16,342 nucleotides of DNA from Anaerolinea sp. (GTDB taxonomy: Bacteria > Chloroflexota > Anaerolineae > Anaerolineales > Anaerolineaceae), in contig JARKOV010000064.1 of the NCBI GenBank assembly GCA_029975965.1, positions 1 to 16,342 on the forward strand, written 5' to 3'. Position 1 is the stretch's first letter, and each line of letters starts with the position of its first letter. Of the stretch, positions 14,685 to 16,342 are shown piece by piece. The notes below the pieces were generated by a model. The model searched no databases. It saw nothing but the letters and a program-made list of their open reading frames with translations, and was not told where the DNA came from. A program made the position numbers and the translations under genes.

Positions 14685-16316
14685 ATGGAGCAACCTTACG
14701 TGTGGTGGCGAGACGGCATCATCTACCAGATATACCCGCGCTCCTTCGCCGATGCGAACGGCGACGGCATTGGCGATCTGGACGGTATCACCGCAAAACT
14801 GGATTACCTGGTCGAGCTGGGCATCGACGCCATCTGGCTCTCCCCCATTTACCCTTCTCCAGACGCCGATTTCGGCTATGATGTCAGCAATTACCTCGAC
14901 GTCGACCCAAAATTCGGCGACCTGGACAGCTTCGACCGGCTGGTCAAAGAAGCTCACCGGCGCAATATCCGCGTCATCCTGGACCTGGTGCTGAACCATA
15001 CCTCTGACCAGCATCCCTGGTTCGTCGAGTCACGCAAGTCACGCGACAACCCGTTCAGGAATTACTACATCTGGCGCGATCCCAAACCGAACGGCGACCC
15101 ACCGAACAACTGGCTGTCGTGCTTCGGCGGCGGCGGGTGGGAGCTGGACCCCACCACGGGGCAGATGTATTTCCACATGTTCGATCGCAGCCAGCCCGAC
15201 GTCAACTGGCGCAACCCGGCCGTTCGCCAGTACATGCTGGACGTGTTTCGATTCTGGCTCAACCGCGGCGTCGATGGGTTCCGCCTGGATGTCTTCAACT
15301 CCTACTACAAGAGCCCCGACCTGGAAGACAACCCGGTCGGCATGTTCAGGCCCAACCTGATGGGCTTGCGCAAGTTCGAGCGCATGAAGCACATCTACGA
15401 CATCGACCAGCCCGAGATGATCCCGCTGTTGCAGGACATCCGGAAAATCCTCGACGCTCACGGCGAGACATACGTGGTCGGCGAGACCTTCCTCGGCGGC
15501 CCGGAGAAAGCCGCGCTGTACTGCGGCAGCGACCGCCTGCATGCGGCGTTCAACTTCGAGTTCCTGCGCAGCTCCTGGTGGGCGCGAGAATTCCACCAGG
15601 CCATCCAGCGCTGGGAAGAAATTCTGGCCGGCGAGGCCTGGCCGAATTATGTGCTCAACAATCATGACACCCCCCGCTCAGCCAGCCGCTATGCGCGCGG
15701 GGAGGATGACGAGCGGCTCAAAGTTGCCGCTGCCCTCTTGCTCACCCTGCGGGGCACACCCTTCCTCTATTACGGCGAAGAAATAGGCATGCGCGATATC
15801 TCGCTCTCCCGCGACCAGATCCAAGACCCCGTCGGGCTGCGTTACTGGCCGTTGATGAAGGGCCGCGATGGCTGCCGCGCGCCGATGCAATGGAGCGCAT
15901 CGCCCAACGCGGGTTTCACCCCCGAAGGCGTGACCGCCTGGCTGCCCCTGCACCCCAATTTCAAGACGCGCAACGTCATGGCGCAACAGGCCGACCCCAA
16001 TTCGCTGCTCAACTGGCACAAGCGCCTGATCAGCGCGCGAAAAACGCACCCCGCCCTGCGCGCCGGGGCTTACACCCCCGTGACGGACGGCACGCGCTTC
16101 ATCCTGGCTTACCTGCGCGAGACCGACTCCGAGGTGATCCTGGTCGCGTTGAACTTCAGCAACCGGCGACAGCAAGTGCTGCTCGGCCCCGACCTGGCAG
16201 CCAAAAAATGGGAATTTATACTCTCCAATAAGCGCGGCTCGATGGTCCCGGTGGAGAGCAAGTTGATACCCCTCGAGGCTAACGAAGCGCTCTTGCTCAA
16301 ACAGGTTGATAAATAG
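14685..16316 (+). CDS. Alpha-glucosidase / oligo-1,6-glucosidase-like enzyme (GH13)
   Basis: A 543-residue cytoplasmic enzyme that should hydrolyse short alpha-glucosides. All GH13 regions are present: DLVLNHTS (100-107), QPDVNW (170-175), GFRLDVFN (198-205, nucleophile Asp202), VGETFLGG (265-272, acid/base Glu267) and NNHDTPR (325-331, Asp328). A calcium-type loop DANGDGIGDLDG (23-34) near the N-terminus is usual in alpha-glucosidases and oligo-1,6-glucosidases. A C-terminal beta domain follows (about 465-543). The residue after the nucleophile is Val203. Val is known there in isomaltase-type enzymes, while Ala or Thr marks maltase-type ones, so some alpha-1,6 activity is inferred. The length is typical. 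The ribosome site AGAGGTGG stands four bases before the ATG. The gene is divergent from cellobiose phosphorylase, which suggests joint use of gluco-oligosaccharides. Confidence 0.93.
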   Translation: MEQPYVWWRDGIIYQIYPRSFADANGDGIGDLDGITAKLDYLVELGIDAIWLSPIYPSPDADFGYDVSNYLDVDPKFGDLDSFDRLVKEAHRRNIRVILDLVLNHTSDQHPWFVESRKSRDNPFRNYYIWRDPKPNGDPPNNWLSCFGGGGWELDPTTGQMYFHMFDRSQPDVNWRNPAVRQYMLDVFRFWLNRGVDGFRLDVFNSYYKSPDLEDNPVGMFRPNLMGLRKFERMKHIYDIDQPEMIPLLQDIRKILDAHGETYVVGETFLGGPEKAALYCGSDRLHAAFNFEFLRSSWWAREFHQAIQRWEEILAGEAWPNYVLNNHDTPRSASRYARGEDDERLKVAAALLLTLRGTPFLYYGEEIGMRDISLSRDQIQDPVGLRYWPLMKGRDGCRAPMQWSASPNAGFTPEGVTAWLPLHPNFKTRNVMAQQADPNSLLNWHKRLISARKTHPALRAGAYTPVTDGTRFILAYLRETDSEVILVALNFSNRRQQVLLGPDLAAKKWEFILSNKRGSMVPVESKLIPLEANEALLLKQVDK

Positions 16317-16332
16317 AATTTAGGGGTGTTTT

Positions 16333-16342
16333 GGGGGGGGGG
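16333..16342. other. Terminal run of ten G at the contig edge
   Basis: The window ends in ten consecutive G just after the GH13 stop codon, preceded by TTTT. A homopolymer exactly at the edge suggests an assembly break or a sequencing artefact rather than genome structure. Confidence 0.6.

Noticed and set aside
15039..15665. A 208-codon minus-strand frame opposite the GH13 gene
   Set aside because: It is antisense to conserved GH13 regions II-IV and has no start signals.

Overview
The window looks like a complete metagenomic contig. Its left edge cuts a gene and its right edge ends in a run of ten G. It is GC-rich and most likely bacterial. The best guess is Chloroflexota, class Anaerolineae. 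This rests on the style of the secreted proteins (a shared 'GDD' beta module, MBG repeats, a 'GWNLVS' C-terminal module, a YLP-type C-terminus), recalled from known genomes rather than searched. No rRNA, tRNA, CRISPR array or transposase was seen.

Layout. (1) Positions 2-355: the 3' end of a plus-strand gene, perhaps the tail of a membrane glycosyltransferase. It faces the next block across a strong hairpin. (2) Positions 546-8576, minus strand: three consecutive secreted or surface proteins. These are a 2110-residue protein with a PKD domain and about 22 MBG repeats, a Thr/Pro-rich protein with a C-terminal membrane anchor, and a two-domain secreted protein. All three begin with a signal peptide followed by the same ~90-residue module, so they look like a surface-protein cluster built from one shared domain. 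(3) Positions 8577-9138: non-coding DNA with two copies of a palindromic element. (4) Positions 9139-11413, minus strand: padR regulator, DUF2812 membrane protein, DinB-like protein and luciferase-like oxidoreductase. A near-consensus promoter precedes padR and has a palindrome in its spacer. (5) Positions 11578-14386, minus strand: a GH94 cellobiose phosphorylase coupled to a small two-TM protein, ended by a strong terminator hairpin. (6) Positions 14685-16316, plus strand: a GH13 alpha-glucosidase divergent from GH94.

How the parts work together. The GH94/GH13 pair suggests intracellular use of beta- and alpha-linked gluco-oligosaccharides. The GH94 promoter carries a site matching the LacI-family consensus, which suggests sugar-responsive control by a regulator encoded elsewhere. 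The padR-DUF2812 pair looks self-regulated. The surface cluster has no visible catalytic domain and is probably adhesive or structural.

The most unusual element is a dispersed ~70-bp palindromic repeat, present in four copies (about 2168, 8711, 9053 and 14405). All copies are intergenic, two next to gene 3' ends and two in upstream regions, and they range from a perfect 19-bp stem to a decayed one.
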